Source: Pelomonas sp. Root1444 (lineage in GTDB: Bacteria > Pseudomonadota > Gammaproteobacteria > Burkholderiales > Burkholderiaceae_C). Taken from it: a DNA stretch of 64,000 nt. A program made the position numbers and the translations under genes. Where the stretch lies: NCBI RefSeq assembly GCF_001426885.1, contig NZ_LMFP01000027.1, forward strand, positions 62,001 through 126,000, read 5' to 3'. Position 1 is the stretch's first letter, and the number at the start of each line of letters is the position of its first letter. The notes beneath the pieces are model-generated. The model had not been told where the DNA came from, ran no database searches, and saw only the letters and a program-made list of their open reading frames with translations. Shown piece after piece: positions 7,886-16,482 of the stretch.

Positions 7886-9376
7886 ATGATGGATCTCTGG
7901 AACCAACTGATGGGTGGCTTCGCCACGGCGGGCACCCCCATCAACCTGCTCTGGGCCTTCCTCGGCTGCGTCATCGGCACCGGCATCGGCGTGCTGCCGG
8001 GCCTCGGCCCGGCCGTGACGGTGGCGATGCTGCTGCCCATCACGTCGCAGGTCGAACCGACGGCGTCGATGATCTTCTTCGCCGGCATCTACTACGGCGC
8101 GATGTACGGCGGCTCGACGACGTCCATCCTGCTCAACACCCCCGGCGAGACCGGCACGATGGTGACGGCGCTGGAGGGCTTCAAGATGGCCAAGAGCGGC
8201 CGCGCCGGCGCCGCGCTGGCCACGGCGGCCATCGGCTCCTTCGTGGCCGGCACCATCGCGACGGTGCTGGTCACGCTGTTCGCGCCGGTGGTGGCGGACT
8301 TCGCCGTGACGCTGGGCCCACCGGAATACTTCCTGCTGATGCTGCTGGCCTTCACGACCGTCAGCGCCGTGCTGGGCAAGAGCACGCTGCGCGGCATGAC
8401 GTCGCTGTTCATCGGCCTGGCGCTGGGCCTGATCGGGCTGGACCAGATCACCGGCCAGGTGCGCTACACGATGGGCGTGCCCGAGTTCATGGACGGCATC
8501 GAGACGGTACTGGTCGCGGTGGGCCTGTTCGCGGTGGGCGAGACCCTCTACACGGCGCTGTACGAAGGCCGCAGCACGCAGGAGATCAACAAGCTCAGCA
8601 GCGTCCACATGACGAAGAAGGAGTGGAAGCGCTCCATCCCCGCGTGGCTGCGCGGCACCTTCATCGGCTTCCCCTTCGGCACCATCCCGGCGGGCGGCTC
8701 GGAGATCCCGACCTTCCTCAGCTATGCCGTCGAGCGCAAGCTCAGCAAGCACAAGGAAGAGTTCGGCACCACCGGTGCCATCGAGGGCGTGGCCGGCCCG
8801 GAGGCCGCCAACAACGCCGCCGTGACGGCCACCCTCGTGCCCCTGCTGACGCTCGGCATCCCGACCTCCGTGACGGCCGCCATCCTGCTCAGCGCGCTGC
8901 AGAACTATGGCATCCAGGCCGGCCCGCAGCTGTTCACCACCTCGTCGACGCTGGTGTGGGCGCTGATCGCGTCGCTGTACATCGGCAACGTGATGCTGCT
9001 GGTGCTCAACCTGCCGCTGGTGGGCCTGTGGGTCAAGCTGCTGAAGATCCCCAAGCCGCAGCTGTATGCGGGCATCCTGATCTTCGCCACCGTCGGCGTC
9101 TACGGCATGCGCCAGAGCGCCTTCGACCTCTACGTCATGCTGGCGCTGGGTCTGATGGGCGTGGCCATGCGGCGCTTCGACTTCCCGACCGCGCCGGTCG
9201 TCGTCGGCATGATCCTGGGACCCTTGGCCGAGGCGCAGATGCGCAACGCGCTGTCCATCGGCAGCGGGCATTGGGGCGTGTTCGTCGAGCGACCGCTGTC
9301 GATGGGCTTGCTGGTGCTGCTGGCCGCCGTGCTGCTGCTGCCGCGGGTGTGGCGCGTGATGGCCAGGCGCAGGTAA
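7886..9376 (+). CDS. tctA: TctA large membrane subunit of the tripartite tricarboxylate transporter
   Basis: A 496-residue polytopic membrane protein with roughly 11-12 hydrophobic segments. It carries the family signatures [17 protein letters not shown] near residue 33 and [13 protein letters not shown] near residue 302. The protein starts with two Met codons (7886 and 7889), so the exact start is uncertain by one residue; AAAGGA of the Shine-Dalgarno overlaps the tctB stop. It forms the translocation pore with TctB and takes substrate from TctC. It is the last gene of the operon before xthA. Confidence 0.9.
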   Translation: MMDLWNQLMGGFATAGTPINLLWAFLGCVIGTGIGVLPGLGPAVTVAMLLPITSQVEPTASMIFFAGIYYGAMYGGSTTSILLNTPGETGTMVTALEGFKMAKSGRAGAALATAAIGSFVAGTIATVLVTLFAPVVADFAVTLGPPEYFLLMLLAFTTVSAVLGKSTLRGMTSLFIGLALGLIGLDQITGQVRYTMGVPEFMDGIETVLVAVGLFAVGETLYTALYEGRSTQEINKLSSVHMTKKEWKRSIPAWLRGTFIGFPFGTIPAGGSEIPTFLSYAVERKLSKHKEEFGTTGAIEGVAGPEAANNAAVTATLVPLLTLGIPTSVTAAILLSALQNYGIQAGPQLFTTSSTLVWALIASLYIGNVMLLVLNLPLVGLWVKLLKIPKPQLYAGILIFATVGVYGMRQSAFDLYVMLALGLMGVAMRRFDFPTAPVVVGMILGPLAEAQMRNALSIGSGHWGVFVERPLSMGLLVLLAAVLLLPRVWRVMARRR

Positions 9377-9412
9377 GAGCCTGCGCGGCAGACACCTGGG
9401 TAGGATGGCGCG

Positions 9413-10183
9413 ATGAAGAAATTCGCCACCTGGAACGTCAACTCCCTCGCCGTCCGCCTGCCGCAGGTGCTGGACTGGCTGGCCGCCCACCCCGTCGATG
9501 CGTTGGTGCTGCAGGAGACCAAGCTCACCGACGACAAGTTCCCCACCGCCGAATTCGGCGCCGCCGGCTGGCAGGTGCAGTGGTTCGGCCAGAAGACCTA
9601 CAACGGCGTCGCGCTCGTCAGCCGCGAGCGGGCCACGGACGTCGTGCGCAACATCACCGGCTTCGCCGACGAGCAGGCCCGCGTCATCGCCGGCACGGTG
9701 GACGGCATCCGCGTCGTCGGCGGCTACTTCCCGAACGGCCAGTCGCCCGAGAGCGAGAAGTTCACCTACAAGATGAACTGGCTGACCGGCCTGCGCGGCT
9801 GGCTGGTCGAGGAGCTCAAGCAGCACGAGAACCTCGTGCTGATGGGCGACTTCAACATCGCCCCGGAGGACCGCGACGTCTACGACCCGGTCGCCTGGGC
9901 CGGGCAGATCCACTGCACGCCCGAGGAGCGCGAGCATTTCCGCCAGCTCATCGCACTCGGGCTGACCGACGCCTTCCGCCTCTTCGAGCAGCCGCCCAAG
10001 AGCTGGAGCTGGTGGGACTACCGCAACCTGGCCTTCCGCAAGAACCAGGGCCTGCGCATCGACCACATCCTGGTCAGCGAGGCGCTGAAGCCTCGTGTGA
10101 CCGCTTGCGAGATCGACAAGCTGCCGCGCAAGAACGAGCGCCCCAGCGATCACGCGCCGGTCATCGTCACGATCGACGGCTAG
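9413..10183 (+). CDS. xthA: Exodeoxyribonuclease III
   Basis: A 256-residue EEP-fold nuclease with WNVNSL at the N-terminus, the catalytic Glu in LQETKL (near residue 36), GDFNIAPEDRDVYDP (near 146) and the C-terminal catalytic SDHAPV. Length and motifs match exonuclease III, which cleaves abasic sites and removes 3' blocking groups in base-excision repair. It follows tctA by 36 bp but is functionally unrelated. Its stop shares a CTAG with the stop of the convergent DUF4287 gene. Confidence 0.9.
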   Translation: MKKFATWNVNSLAVRLPQVLDWLAAHPVDALVLQETKLTDDKFPTAEFGAAGWQVQWFGQKTYNGVALVSRERATDVVRNITGFADEQARVIAGTVDGIRVVGGYFPNGQSPESEKFTYKMNWLTGLRGWLVEELKQHENLVLMGDFNIAPEDRDVYDPVAWAGQIHCTPEEREHFRQLIALGLTDAFRLFEQPPKSWSWWDYRNLAFRKNQGLRIDHILVSEALKPRVTACEIDKLPRKNERPSDHAPVIVTIDG

Positions 10184-10392
10184 GGCTTTTTCGCCAGGTA
10201 CCAGGCCACCAGCGCATTGGCGTGGCCATGGCCCATCTCATGCGCCGTCTTGAGATGGTTGACCAGCTCCATGTGCTTGAGCGGGCCGGCCAGCGCCAGC
10301 ACCTGCTCCCAGTGCGCGATCGGCTGGCCGTACTTCTTCTCGATGGAAGGGAAGTAGGAGGCGGGGCCCTTGACCTTGTCTTGCGTTGCCAT
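10180..10392 (-). CDS. DUF4287-family small protein
   Basis: A 70-residue cytoplasmic protein, MATQDKVKG at its N-terminus, with YFPSIEKKYG, HWEQVL, LVNHLKTAHEMGHGHANALV and a C-terminal WYLAKKP. These are hallmarks of the DUF4287 family, in which the conserved LK..HG.GHGHANALV stretch is nearly invariant. No biochemical role is established for the family that I can name with confidence. It overlaps the xthA stop by 4 bp, and a palindromic element begins 11 bp upstream of its start. Confidence 0.8.
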   Translation of the reverse strand: MATQDKVKGPASYFPSIEKKYGQPIAHWEQVLALAGPLKHMELVNHLKTAHEMGHGHANALVAWYLAKKP

Positions 10393-10403
10393 CTGACGTC
10401 CTG

Positions 10404-10447
10404 CGTAGGTTGAGGGGATGCCGACCGAAGGCCGGCATGTCCCTACG
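10404..10447. repeat. Long imperfect palindrome between the fucosidase and DUF4287 genes
   Basis: CGTAGG at 10404-10409 pairs with CCTACG at 10442-10447, and inner ATGCCG at 10418-10423 pairs with CGGCAT at 10434-10439 around a short loop. There is no T-run in either direction. It may act as a transcript barrier after the fucosidase gene or be a REP-like dispersed palindrome. Confidence 0.5.
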
Positions 10448-10514
10448 ACGATCGCACGCCGCCTGATTCGACAAACCCCGCGGGGAAAGTCAGTGCCCGA
10501 GGGCCACGGCGCCG

Positions 10515-12074
10515 TCAGCCGCGGGTGATGCGCAGCGCGCCGACGTGGCGGCTGGGCAGACGTTCGGGCACGTCGACCTCCAGCGCCTGGGCGGTCTGCC
10601 GGAACGGCAGCGGCCCTGCCCCCACCAGCTCGACCTTGCGCACCGCACGCGGCTCGTGGGCGTTGCCGCGGCGCAGCGCGGCGATCTTCACAGTGCCCTT
10701 GGGCTCGCCCAGGGTCAGCGCATACAGCGCGTCCCCGCGGGTCGTGAAGCGGATGTCCTGCGGCGTGTAGGCCGTGTCTTCCTTGAACGCCCCGCTGGCG
10801 GCCTCGGTCGGGCCTTCGCCGTAGATCTTCCACGGCCGCGTGCCGTGGATCGACTCGCCGTTGACCTTCATCCACGCGGCCATCTCGGTCAGCAGCCGGT
10901 CCGATTCGGGCGCGAGCGAGCCGTCGGCGCGCTGCACGACGTTGAGCAGCATGTTGCCGTTCTTGCTGACGATGTCGCACAGCATGGTCAGCACCTGGAC
11001 CGGCGTCTTGTAGCGGTCGCGCTCGGAGAAGAACCAGTCGCCGTTGGAAGTGTCGGTCTGCCACGGCAGCGGGTTGATGCCGTCGAGCACGCCGCGTTCG
11101 ACGTCCTGCACACCGACCTCGCGGATGAACTCGCCCGACCCCAGCGCCTTGTGGTTGTACACCGCCTGCATGTCGCCGTTGCGGCGGACCGAGGTGTTGA
11201 ACAGATGCGCGATGGCGGCGCGGCCCACCTCGCCGAACGGAATGCCGCCGTCCGAGTACAGCAGGTCCGGCTGGTGGCTGTCGATCAGGTCGACGACGCG
11301 GCGGTACCAGATCTCGTGGAACTTCGGGTTGTTGGTGTACCAGTCGCCGCCGCGGTTCAGGTAAGGCGTGTCGTGCGGCTCGTGGTAGAGGTCGAAGTTC
11401 TCAGGCTTGGCGCCGTCGTAGGCCACGCCCAGCTTGGGCCAGAACTGGTCGCACTGGTGGCTGGTCCACCACCAGTTGTGGCTGGCGCCCAGGTGCTCCG
11501 ACACGCCGAAGCGCAGCCCGCGCTTGCGCGCCGCGCGCGCCCAGTCGCCGACGATGTCGCGCATGGGGCCGAGCTTGGTGGCGTTCCAACGGTGATGCTT
11601 GGAGTTCCAGAGGTCGAAGTTGTCGTGGTGTACGCCCATCGACACGAAGTACTTGGCACCCGCGGCCACGTAGCGGTCCATCAGCGCCTCGGGTTCGAAG
11701 CGCTCGGCCTTCCACTGCTTGATGATGTCCTTGTAGCCCACTTCCGATGGGTGGCCGTAGGTCTTCACATGATGGTCGTAGTGCGGGTGGCCGGGCACGT
11801 ACATGAAGCGGGCGTACCAGTCGCCCTGGCCGGGCACGGCCTGGGGTCCCCAGTGCGACCAGATGCCAAGCTTGGCATCGCGGAACCACGCAGGGACAGC
11901 CGCCGCCCGCAGCGAATCGGCGGCGGCGTTGAACGGGCCGCTGGACGTCGGCGGCTTGTACGCCGCTGGCGCCGTGCGGTCGCAGCCCTGCGCTTGCGCG
12001 GCACGGGCAGCCCCCAGGCCCACGGCGGCCAGCAGCGGAGTCGTCAGGAAGGTGCGTTTACTCAGATGGGGCAT
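10515..12074 (-). CDS. Alpha-L-fucosidase (glycoside hydrolase family 29)
   Basis: A 519-residue exported glycosidase. The start at 12074 gives MPHLSKRTFLTT followed by a hydrophobic stretch and an AQA cleavage site. The GH29 catalytic domain shows GIWSHWGPQAVP (near residue 59), the HHDNFDLWNSKHHRWNA region (near 146), and the probable nucleophile Asp in DLLYSDGG (near 272). The C-terminal 150 residues are beta-rich. It would release L-fucose from glycans in the periplasm or outside. It is divergent from an SDR, with a GntR/FadR-like operator between them. Fucose specificity is a family-level inference. Confidence 0.82.
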   Translation of the reverse strand: MPHLSKRTFLTTPLLAAVGLGAARAAQAQGCDRTAPAAYKPPTSSGPFNAAADSLRAAAVPAWFRDAKLGIWSHWGPQAVPGQGDWYARFMYVPGHPHYDHHVKTYGHPSEVGYKDIIKQWKAERFEPEALMDRYVAAGAKYFVSMGVHHDNFDLWNSKHHRWNATKLGPMRDIVGDWARAARKRGLRFGVSEHLGASHNWWWTSHQCDQFWPKLGVAYDGAKPENFDLYHEPHDTPYLNRGGDWYTNNPKFHEIWYRRVVDLIDSHQPDLLYSDGGIPFGEVGRAAIAHLFNTSVRRNGDMQAVYNHKALGSGEFIREVGVQDVERGVLDGINPLPWQTDTSNGDWFFSERDRYKTPVQVLTMLCDIVSKNGNMLLNVVQRADGSLAPESDRLLTEMAAWMKVNGESIHGTRPWKIYGEGPTEAASGAFKEDTAYTPQDIRFTTRGDALYALTLGEPKGTVKIAALRRGNAHEPRAVRKVELVGAGPLPFRQTAQALEVDVPERLPSRHVGALRITRG

Positions 12075-12156
12075 GCGGTTCGAATGCTGTTGTCGGACAA
12101 AGGCACGCACATTGGCACGGCCAACATGGCCTGACCAATTTGAACAAATATCGCAG

Positions 12157-12169
12157 CTGGTCTTACCAG
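12157..12169. promoter_or_regulatory. Perfect 13-bp dyad resembling a FadR-type GntR operator
   Basis: CTGGTCTTACCAG is a perfect inverted repeat (CTGGT, 3-bp spacer, ACCAG). It matches the TGGT-N3-ACCA pattern of FadR-subfamily GntR regulators. It lies between the divergent fucosidase (start 12074) and SDR (start 12257) genes. No GntR gene is present nearby, so the cognate regulator is not identified. Confidence 0.4.
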
Positions 12170-12256
12170 AAGAAACCCTCAACCTTGCCTGTACTGGGGA
12201 GAAGGCAGCGCGTCTTCCCCAGGGATGCCAGCATTGAACCGAAGGAGCACGACACC

Positions 12257-13162
12257 ATGAACGAAACGTTGAGAGGCAAGGTCGCGCTGGTTGCCGGCGC
12301 GACGCGCGGCGCGGGGCGCGGCATCGCAGTCGCCCTGGGTGAAGCCGGCGCGACGGTCTATTGCACCGGGCGCAGCACGCAGGCGGGGCGCTCGGAGATG
12401 GATCGGCCCGAGACCCTCGAGGAGACCGCAGCCCTCGTCGACGCCGCTGGCGGCAAGGGCATCGCCGTGCGCGTCGATCACCTCGTGCGCGACGAGGTGC
12501 GCGAGCTGGTCGCGCGCATCGAGCGCGAGCAAGGCGCGCTGCACCTCCTCGTCAACGACATCTTCGGCGCGACGAAGATCGAATGGAACAAGACGGTCTG
12601 GGAGTCGGACCTCGACTTCGGCCTGCGCAGCCTGCGCCTGGCCATCGACACGCATGCCATCACCAGCCATTTCGCCATCCCGTTGCTGCTGAAGGCGCCG
12701 GGCGGGCTGGTCATCGAGATCAACGACGGCACCGAGGCCTACAACGGCACGCGCTACCGCAACTCCTTCTTCTACGATCTGGCCAAGGCGGCCGTGTTGC
12801 GCATGGGCTTCGCACTGGGCCACGAGCTGAAGTCGCATGGCGCGACCGGCCTGTCGCTGTCACCGGGCTGGATGCGCTCGGAGGCCATGCTGGAGGCGTT
12901 CGACGTGCGCGAGGACAACTGGCGCGACGCCATCGCCCATGTGCCCGGCTTCGCGATCGCCGAAAGCCCCACCTTCGTCGGCCGCGCCGTCGTCGCGCTC
13001 GCCGCGGACCCGGACGTGGCGCGCTGGAACGGCCAGTCGCTGTCCAGCGGCCAACTGGCCCGCGTGTACGGCTTCACCGACGTCGACGGCAGCCAGCCCG
13101 ATGCCTGGCGCTACATGCTGGACGCCGAGGCCGGCGACGTGGACGCGAACGCCTACCGCTGA
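12257..13162 (+). CDS. SDR-family oxidoreductase
   Basis: A 301-residue short-chain dehydrogenase. The start at 12257 is supported by GAAGGAG at 12241-12247. The cofactor motif is GATRGAGRG (near residue 14), and YCTGRST after the second strand suggests NADP(H) preference through the Arg. The catalytic Tyr-Lys pair is in FYDLAKAA (near residue 174). It resembles DHRS1-like SDRs of unknown substrate. Its position opposite a fucosidase suggests a sugar or sugar-derived alcohol, but that is only an inference. Its end overlaps the convergent GFA gene by 10 bp. Confidence 0.8.
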   Translation: MNETLRGKVALVAGATRGAGRGIAVALGEAGATVYCTGRSTQAGRSEMDRPETLEETAALVDAAGGKGIAVRVDHLVRDEVRELVARIEREQGALHLLVNDIFGATKIEWNKTVWESDLDFGLRSLRLAIDTHAITSHFAIPLLLKAPGGLVIEINDGTEAYNGTRYRNSFFYDLAKAAVLRMGFALGHELKSHGATGLSLSPGWMRSEAMLEAFDVREDNWRDAIAHVPGFAIAESPTFVGRAVVALAADPDVARWNGQSLSSGQLARVYGFTDVDGSQPDAWRYMLDAEAGDVDANAYR

Positions 13163-13569
13163 CCGCCCTTCATCACGGCGCCTTCAGCGCGGCTGGTGGC
13201 GTCGCGGTCATGCGCGTAGTGCCGCGTCAGCGGGAACGGCGGCAACCACGACTCGCGGCGCACGATCCAGCTTTCATAGGTCGGCACGAACTGGTCGGGC
13301 GCATCCAGCGCGCCGAGGTTCACCTCGATCTCATCCGCGCTGCGCCCGAACACCGGCGAGCCGCAGCGGGGGCAGAAGAACCGCCCGGCGTAGCTGCGCG
13401 TCTCGCCGTCGATCTGCACAGCCTCCTGCGGGAAGATCGCCGACGCGTGGAACAGCGCGCCGTGGTGCTTGCGGCAGTCCAGGCAGTGGCACAGGCCCAC
13501 GCGGTACGGCAGCCCCGAGGCCACGAGCTTCACGTTGCCGCACAGGCAGCCGCCGGTGAATCGGTCCAT
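13153..13569 (-). CDS. GFA/CENP-V family zinc protein
   Basis: A 138-residue protein of the GFA (glutathione-dependent formaldehyde-activating enzyme-like) fold. The zinc ligands are visible as GGCLCGNVK (near residue 7), [10 protein letters not shown] (near 28) and [11 protein letters not shown] (near 65). Most members of this family have unknown substrates; glutathione-formaldehyde adduct formation has been questioned for the prototype. It is followed 15 bp upstream by a CAT-like gene on the same strand, so the two may be cotranscribed. Confidence 0.85.
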   Translation of the reverse strand: MDRFTGGCLCGNVKLVASGLPYRVGLCHCLDCRKHHGALFHASAIFPQEAVQIDGETRSYAGRFFCPRCGSPVFGRSADEIEVNLGALDAPDQFVPTYESWIVRRESWLPPFPLTRHYAHDRDATSRAEGAVMKGGQR

Positions 13570-13584
13570 GGGTCTGCCCTCCAG

Positions 13585-14232
13585 TCAGATCGCGTCGAGG
13601 TTCGCCTGCAGCCGCTCGAAGAAGCGGCCCACGTGCACGCCATCGCACAGCGCGTGGTGCACGTCGACGGCCACGGGCATCAGCAGCCGGCCGCCCTCTT
13701 CCTTGAAGCGGCCGAAGGCGATCTTGGGCCGGTCGTCGCCCTGCCCGCGCGCGTGGGTGAAGGCGGTGAAGGCCAGCCACGGCAGCGCCGTCATGTGCAC
13801 CAACGTTTCTTCGCGCACGTCGCCCGGCTCGTCGGCGGCGAACAGGTCGCCGCTGGCGCGGCGCACGCGCTCCACGTGCGGCTTGGCCCGCGCGGCGAAG
13901 GCAGCCAGCGAGGGCTCGCGCGGCAGCGTCACGAAACCGAAGCTGCCATCGTCGCGCAGCACCGTGGTGCTGGCGTGGACGGCCGCGAACTCGCGCACGC
14001 CGCTGCCGTCGGCCTTCAGCGTCTGGCGCATCGCATCGATCCCGTTGGCCGCTTCCAGCGCCGCATGGTGGTAGGCCAGCCAGGGCGTTGCACCCAGGCG
14101 CGTGGCGCGTTCCCGCAGGCCGGTCACGTCCACCGGCGCGGTGACGCTGAAGGCCGGCTGGGCCATGCGGCTGAAGTGCGCCAGCGCGGCACGGCGCGGC
14201 CAGAGGTCGAGGGGGATGTCACGGTCGGTCAT
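13585..14232 (-). CDS. Chloramphenicol acetyltransferase-like (CATA) protein
   Basis: A 215-residue protein of the trimeric type-A CAT fold. The catalytic His motif is [14 protein letters not shown] near residue 191, and an N-terminal [13 protein letters not shown] matches the family opening. CAT-fold chromosomal proteins frequently acetylate unknown substrates, so chloramphenicol resistance cannot be assumed. It lies just upstream of the GFA gene and divergent from the chemoreceptor gene, with about 90 bp between the start codons. Confidence 0.78.
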   Translation of the reverse strand: MTDRDIPLDLWPRRAALAHFSRMAQPAFSVTAPVDVTGLRERATRLGATPWLAYHHAALEAANGIDAMRQTLKADGSGVREFAAVHASTTVLRDDGSFGFVTLPREPSLAAFAARAKPHVERVRRASGDLFAADEPGDVREETLVHMTALPWLAFTAFTHARGQGDDRPKIAFGRFKEEGGRLLMPVAVDVHHALCDGVHVGRFFERLQANLDAI

Positions 14233-14322
14233 GTCGGGTTCGGCGCGGGGGGCGGCGGCTTGCGCCAGATCAAGGGTGAGGTCCAGCAGGACTCACATGC
14301 TCGCACGCCAGAGGAACTGAAC

Positions 14323-15924
14323 ATGCGACTGCAAGCCGTCACCCAACGCGAGCACCCCTTCCCGGACGGCCGGCGACTGGTCTCGACGACCGACCTGAAG
14401 GGCCGCATCCTGCATGCCAACGCCGTCTTCGTCGAGATGAGCGGCTACGCGCTGAACGAGCTGCTGGGCCAGCCGCACAACATCCTGCGCCATCCGGACG
14501 TGCCGGAAGAGGCCTTCCGCGACATGTGGGCCACCATCCAGGCCGGACGGCCCTGGTCGGGTGTCGTCAAGAACCGCCGCAAGAACGGCGATCACTACTG
14601 GGTCGTGGCGCATGTGACCCCGCTGCTGGAGGGCGGTCGCCCGGCGGGCTATCTGTCGGTGCGTTCGCAGCCGACGCGCGCGCAGATCGACGCGGCCGAA
14701 GGCCTCTTCGCGTTGATGCGCCAGGAGAAGGCCAGCGGCCGGCTGCGCCATCGGCTGGACGGCGGTGAGTTGATACGCCCCGGCGTGGCCGCGGGGCTGC
14801 TGCGCCTGTGCCGCCACCAACCCTGGCTCAAGGGCATGGCGGCGCCGTTGTCGTCCGCCGCGCTGGCTGCGGCAGCCGTCACGCTGGCCGGCCCGTGGGC
14901 AGCGGCGGGCGTGGCCCTCGTCGTTGCGGCGGGCCTGGCCAAGCTGCAACATGCCCGCCTGCGTGCGACCTTGGGCGCCGTCGAGGGCTTTGCCAATGCG
15001 CTGGCTGCCGGTGACCTGTCGGTCCGGCTGCAGCCCGGCGGCAGCGCATTGACGCGCGACCTGGCGTCGGCGCTGTCGCAGGTGGCCATCAACCTCGGCG
15101 CCATGGTGGTCGACACGCGCCACGAACTGGAACGCATCCGCGGCGTCAGCCACGACATCGCGGCGGGCAACCGCGACCTGGCCCAGCGCACCGAAACGCA
15201 GGCCACCCAGCTGCAGCAGACGGCGGGCAGCATGGCCCAGATCGCCGCAACCGTGCACGGCACCAGCGCCGATGCGCAGGCGGCCAGCAGCGTGGCCGGT
15301 GAGCTGTACGGGGTGTCGCGTCGCAGCGCAGATGTCGTGCATTCGGTGACCGACACCATGGCCGGCATTGCCCGGTCGTCCGGTCGCATCGGCGAGATCG
15401 TGCAGCTCATCGACAGCATCGCCTTCCAGACCAACTTGCTGGCCTTGAACGCGGCGGTGGAAGCCGCCCGCGCGGGCGAGCACGGCAAGGGTTTTGCGGT
15501 CGTGGCCGGCGAGGTGCGGGCGCTGGCACGGCGCAGCTCGGTGGCGGCGCGTGAGATCAAGTCGCTGATCGACGACTCGACGCAGCGCGTGCAGGCTGGC
15601 GAGGCGCAAACGCGGGCTGCGCGCGAGAGCATCGACGCGACGCTCGCGCAGGTCGACGCTTTCACCACGCTGATCGCCGGCATCGACCAGGGCGCGCATG
15701 CACAGTTGCACGGCGTGGCCGGCGTGCATGGCGCAATCCGTCAACTCGACGGCATCACGCAGCAGAACGCCAGCATGGTGGAACAGCTGGCTCGCGCGGC
15801 CGCCCAGATGCTGGACGACACCGAGCAGGTGACCGCGGCGCTGCGGATCTTCCGCCTCACGGCGAACGGGTTGCGGTCACTGCCCGACGCAGTCGAACTG
15901 CGCCGCGCGGCAAAGCGGGTTTAA
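14323..15924 (+). CDS. PAS-domain methyl-accepting chemotaxis protein (Aer-like)
   Basis: A 533-residue receptor. The start at 14323 follows GAGGA at 14311-14315. An N-terminal PAS domain (about residues 10-120) contains [13 protein letters not shown] and [12 protein letters not shown], as in the FAD-binding Aer group. Two hydrophobic segments near 170-210 form a membrane anchor without a large periplasmic domain. The C-terminal signalling hairpin contains [20 protein letters not shown] (near residue 370), which binds CheA/CheW. It lacks a C-terminal CheR-docking pentapeptide. A role in redox or energy taxis is inferred. Its TAA overlaps the stop of the convergent alpha-CTD-like gene. Confidence 0.88.
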   Translation: MRLQAVTQREHPFPDGRRLVSTTDLKGRILHANAVFVEMSGYALNELLGQPHNILRHPDVPEEAFRDMWATIQAGRPWSGVVKNRRKNGDHYWVVAHVTPLLEGGRPAGYLSVRSQPTRAQIDAAEGLFALMRQEKASGRLRHRLDGGELIRPGVAAGLLRLCRHQPWLKGMAAPLSSAALAAAAVTLAGPWAAAGVALVVAAGLAKLQHARLRATLGAVEGFANALAAGDLSVRLQPGGSALTRDLASALSQVAINLGAMVVDTRHELERIRGVSHDIAAGNRDLAQRTETQATQLQQTAGSMAQIAATVHGTSADAQAASSVAGELYGVSRRSADVVHSVTDTMAGIARSSGRIGEIVQLIDSIAFQTNLLALNAAVEAARAGEHGKGFAVVAGEVRALARRSSVAAREIKSLIDDSTQRVQAGEAQTRAARESIDATLAQVDAFTTLIAGIDQGAHAQLHGVAGVHGAIRQLDGITQQNASMVEQLARAAAQMLDDTEQVTAALRIFRLTANGLRSLPDAVELRRAAKRV

Positions 15925-16172
15925 AGCGGCTCCGGCGCGCCGGGTTGGCGCATGCCGAAATCGTGCAGCGCGCGCTGGAGTTCTTCCGCGCGCTCGGCAC
16001 CGAGGTCGACCAACAGCCGGTGGGCCGGCGTGTTGCGGATCTGCCCGATCTGGTTGTAGCCCAGCGTCCTGGCACTCTCGAGCGTTCGGGCGCTCAGCGG
16101 CAGGCAGTCGAGCGGCGCCTGGTCGGCCAGGCTCAGCAGCAGCGCATAGGTTTCGGCGGAGATGGACACCAT
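15921..16172 (-). CDS. Stand-alone RNA polymerase alpha C-terminal-domain-like protein
   Basis: An 83-residue open frame starting [13 protein letters not shown]. Residues 20-74 align by eye with the bacterial RNA polymerase alpha C-terminal domain: [10 protein letters not shown] matches [24 protein letters not shown] matches YIGDLVQRTEVELL, and [13 protein letters not shown] matches LGKKSLTEIKDVL. The Arg equivalent to alpha Arg265 is kept (Arg29) and so is the Gly of the second hairpin (Gly58). Asn268, Cys269, Lys298 and Ser299 equivalents are changed (E, S, E, R). The start is uncertain: GGAG lies 3 bp upstream of the 16172 ATG, and an in-frame ATG at 16289 would add 39 residues. It lies downstream of the 18-residue frame and the LuxR gene on the same strand. 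Confidence 0.6.
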   Translation of the reverse strand: MVSISAETYALLLSLADQAPLDCLPLSARTLESARTLGYNQIGQIRNTPAHRLLVDLGAERAEELQRALHDFGMRQPGAPEPL

Positions 16173-16318
16173 GGCTCCGCTCAGGGAACAAAGGGGCTGC
16201 GCCGGCGGCTCGCGCAGCAGCGCCCAGACGGGGACGCCGCGGGCCGCGCTCGGGCGGCGGTCGGCATCTCTGTCCTTGGCTGTGCGCATGTCGGGTCCGA
16301 TGCGTCCCAGATCAACGT

Positions 16319-16375
16319 TCAGCCGCCGAGCTTGGGCAGGCCGAGGAGTTCGCAGACGAAGTCGATGAGTTTCAT
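16319..16375 (-). CDS. Candidate 18-residue micropeptide downstream of a lux-box-like site
   Basis: A 57-bp frame encoding MKLIDFVCELLGLPKLGG. AGGAG lies 6 bp upstream of the ATG, the best ribosome site in this stretch. The peptide would be amphipathic, with hydrophobic residues (L3, I4, F6, V7, L10, L11, L13) on one face and K2, D5, E9 on the other, a single Cys8, and a GG terminus. A lux-box-like dyad is centred 78 bp upstream. No family is recognised. It could be a translated leader, a signal or membrane-active peptide, or a chance frame. Confidence 0.4.
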   Translation of the reverse strand: MKLIDFVCELLGLPKLGG

Positions 16376-16443
16376 GGTGGGCTCCTGGGGGCTGGGGAAG
16401 AAATTCGCTAGCCCGAACTGTCCCTTTTTTCATCCCCCTAGAA

Positions 16444-16463
16444 ACCTAGCAAGTCTTCTAGGT
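16444..16463. promoter_or_regulatory. lux-box-like operator 1 (ahead of the micropeptide)
   Basis: The 20-mer ACCTAGCAAGTCTTCTAGGT is a dyad with perfect ACCTAG/CTAGGT arms; with one more base on each side the arms are 7 bp. It fits the CT-N12-AG pattern of LuxR-family boxes. It lies 19 bp past the end of the LuxR gene and is centred 78 bp upstream of the micropeptide start. It matches operator 2 at 15 of 20 positions. Confidence 0.65.
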
Positions 16464-16482
16464 TGTGCGTCACACCAACGCC

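Noticed and set aside
7835-10153. A 772-codon open frame antisense to tctA and xthA
   Set aside because: It covers two well-supported genes in opposite sense and has no recognisable domain; the composition is typical of a shadow frame.
12361-15924. A long frame from 12361 joining SDR, GFA, CAT and chemoreceptor regions into one 1187-residue protein
   Set aside because: Only the last 533 codons have domain content; the earlier part is antisense or out of frame to other supported genes.
15921-16433. A single 170-codon frame starting at 16433 covering both the micropeptide region and the alpha-CTD-like gene
   Set aside because: Its ATG touches a GGGGG run with no proper spacing, the first half has no domain character, and better ribosome sites exist for the 18-residue frame (16375) and the 83-residue frame (16172).
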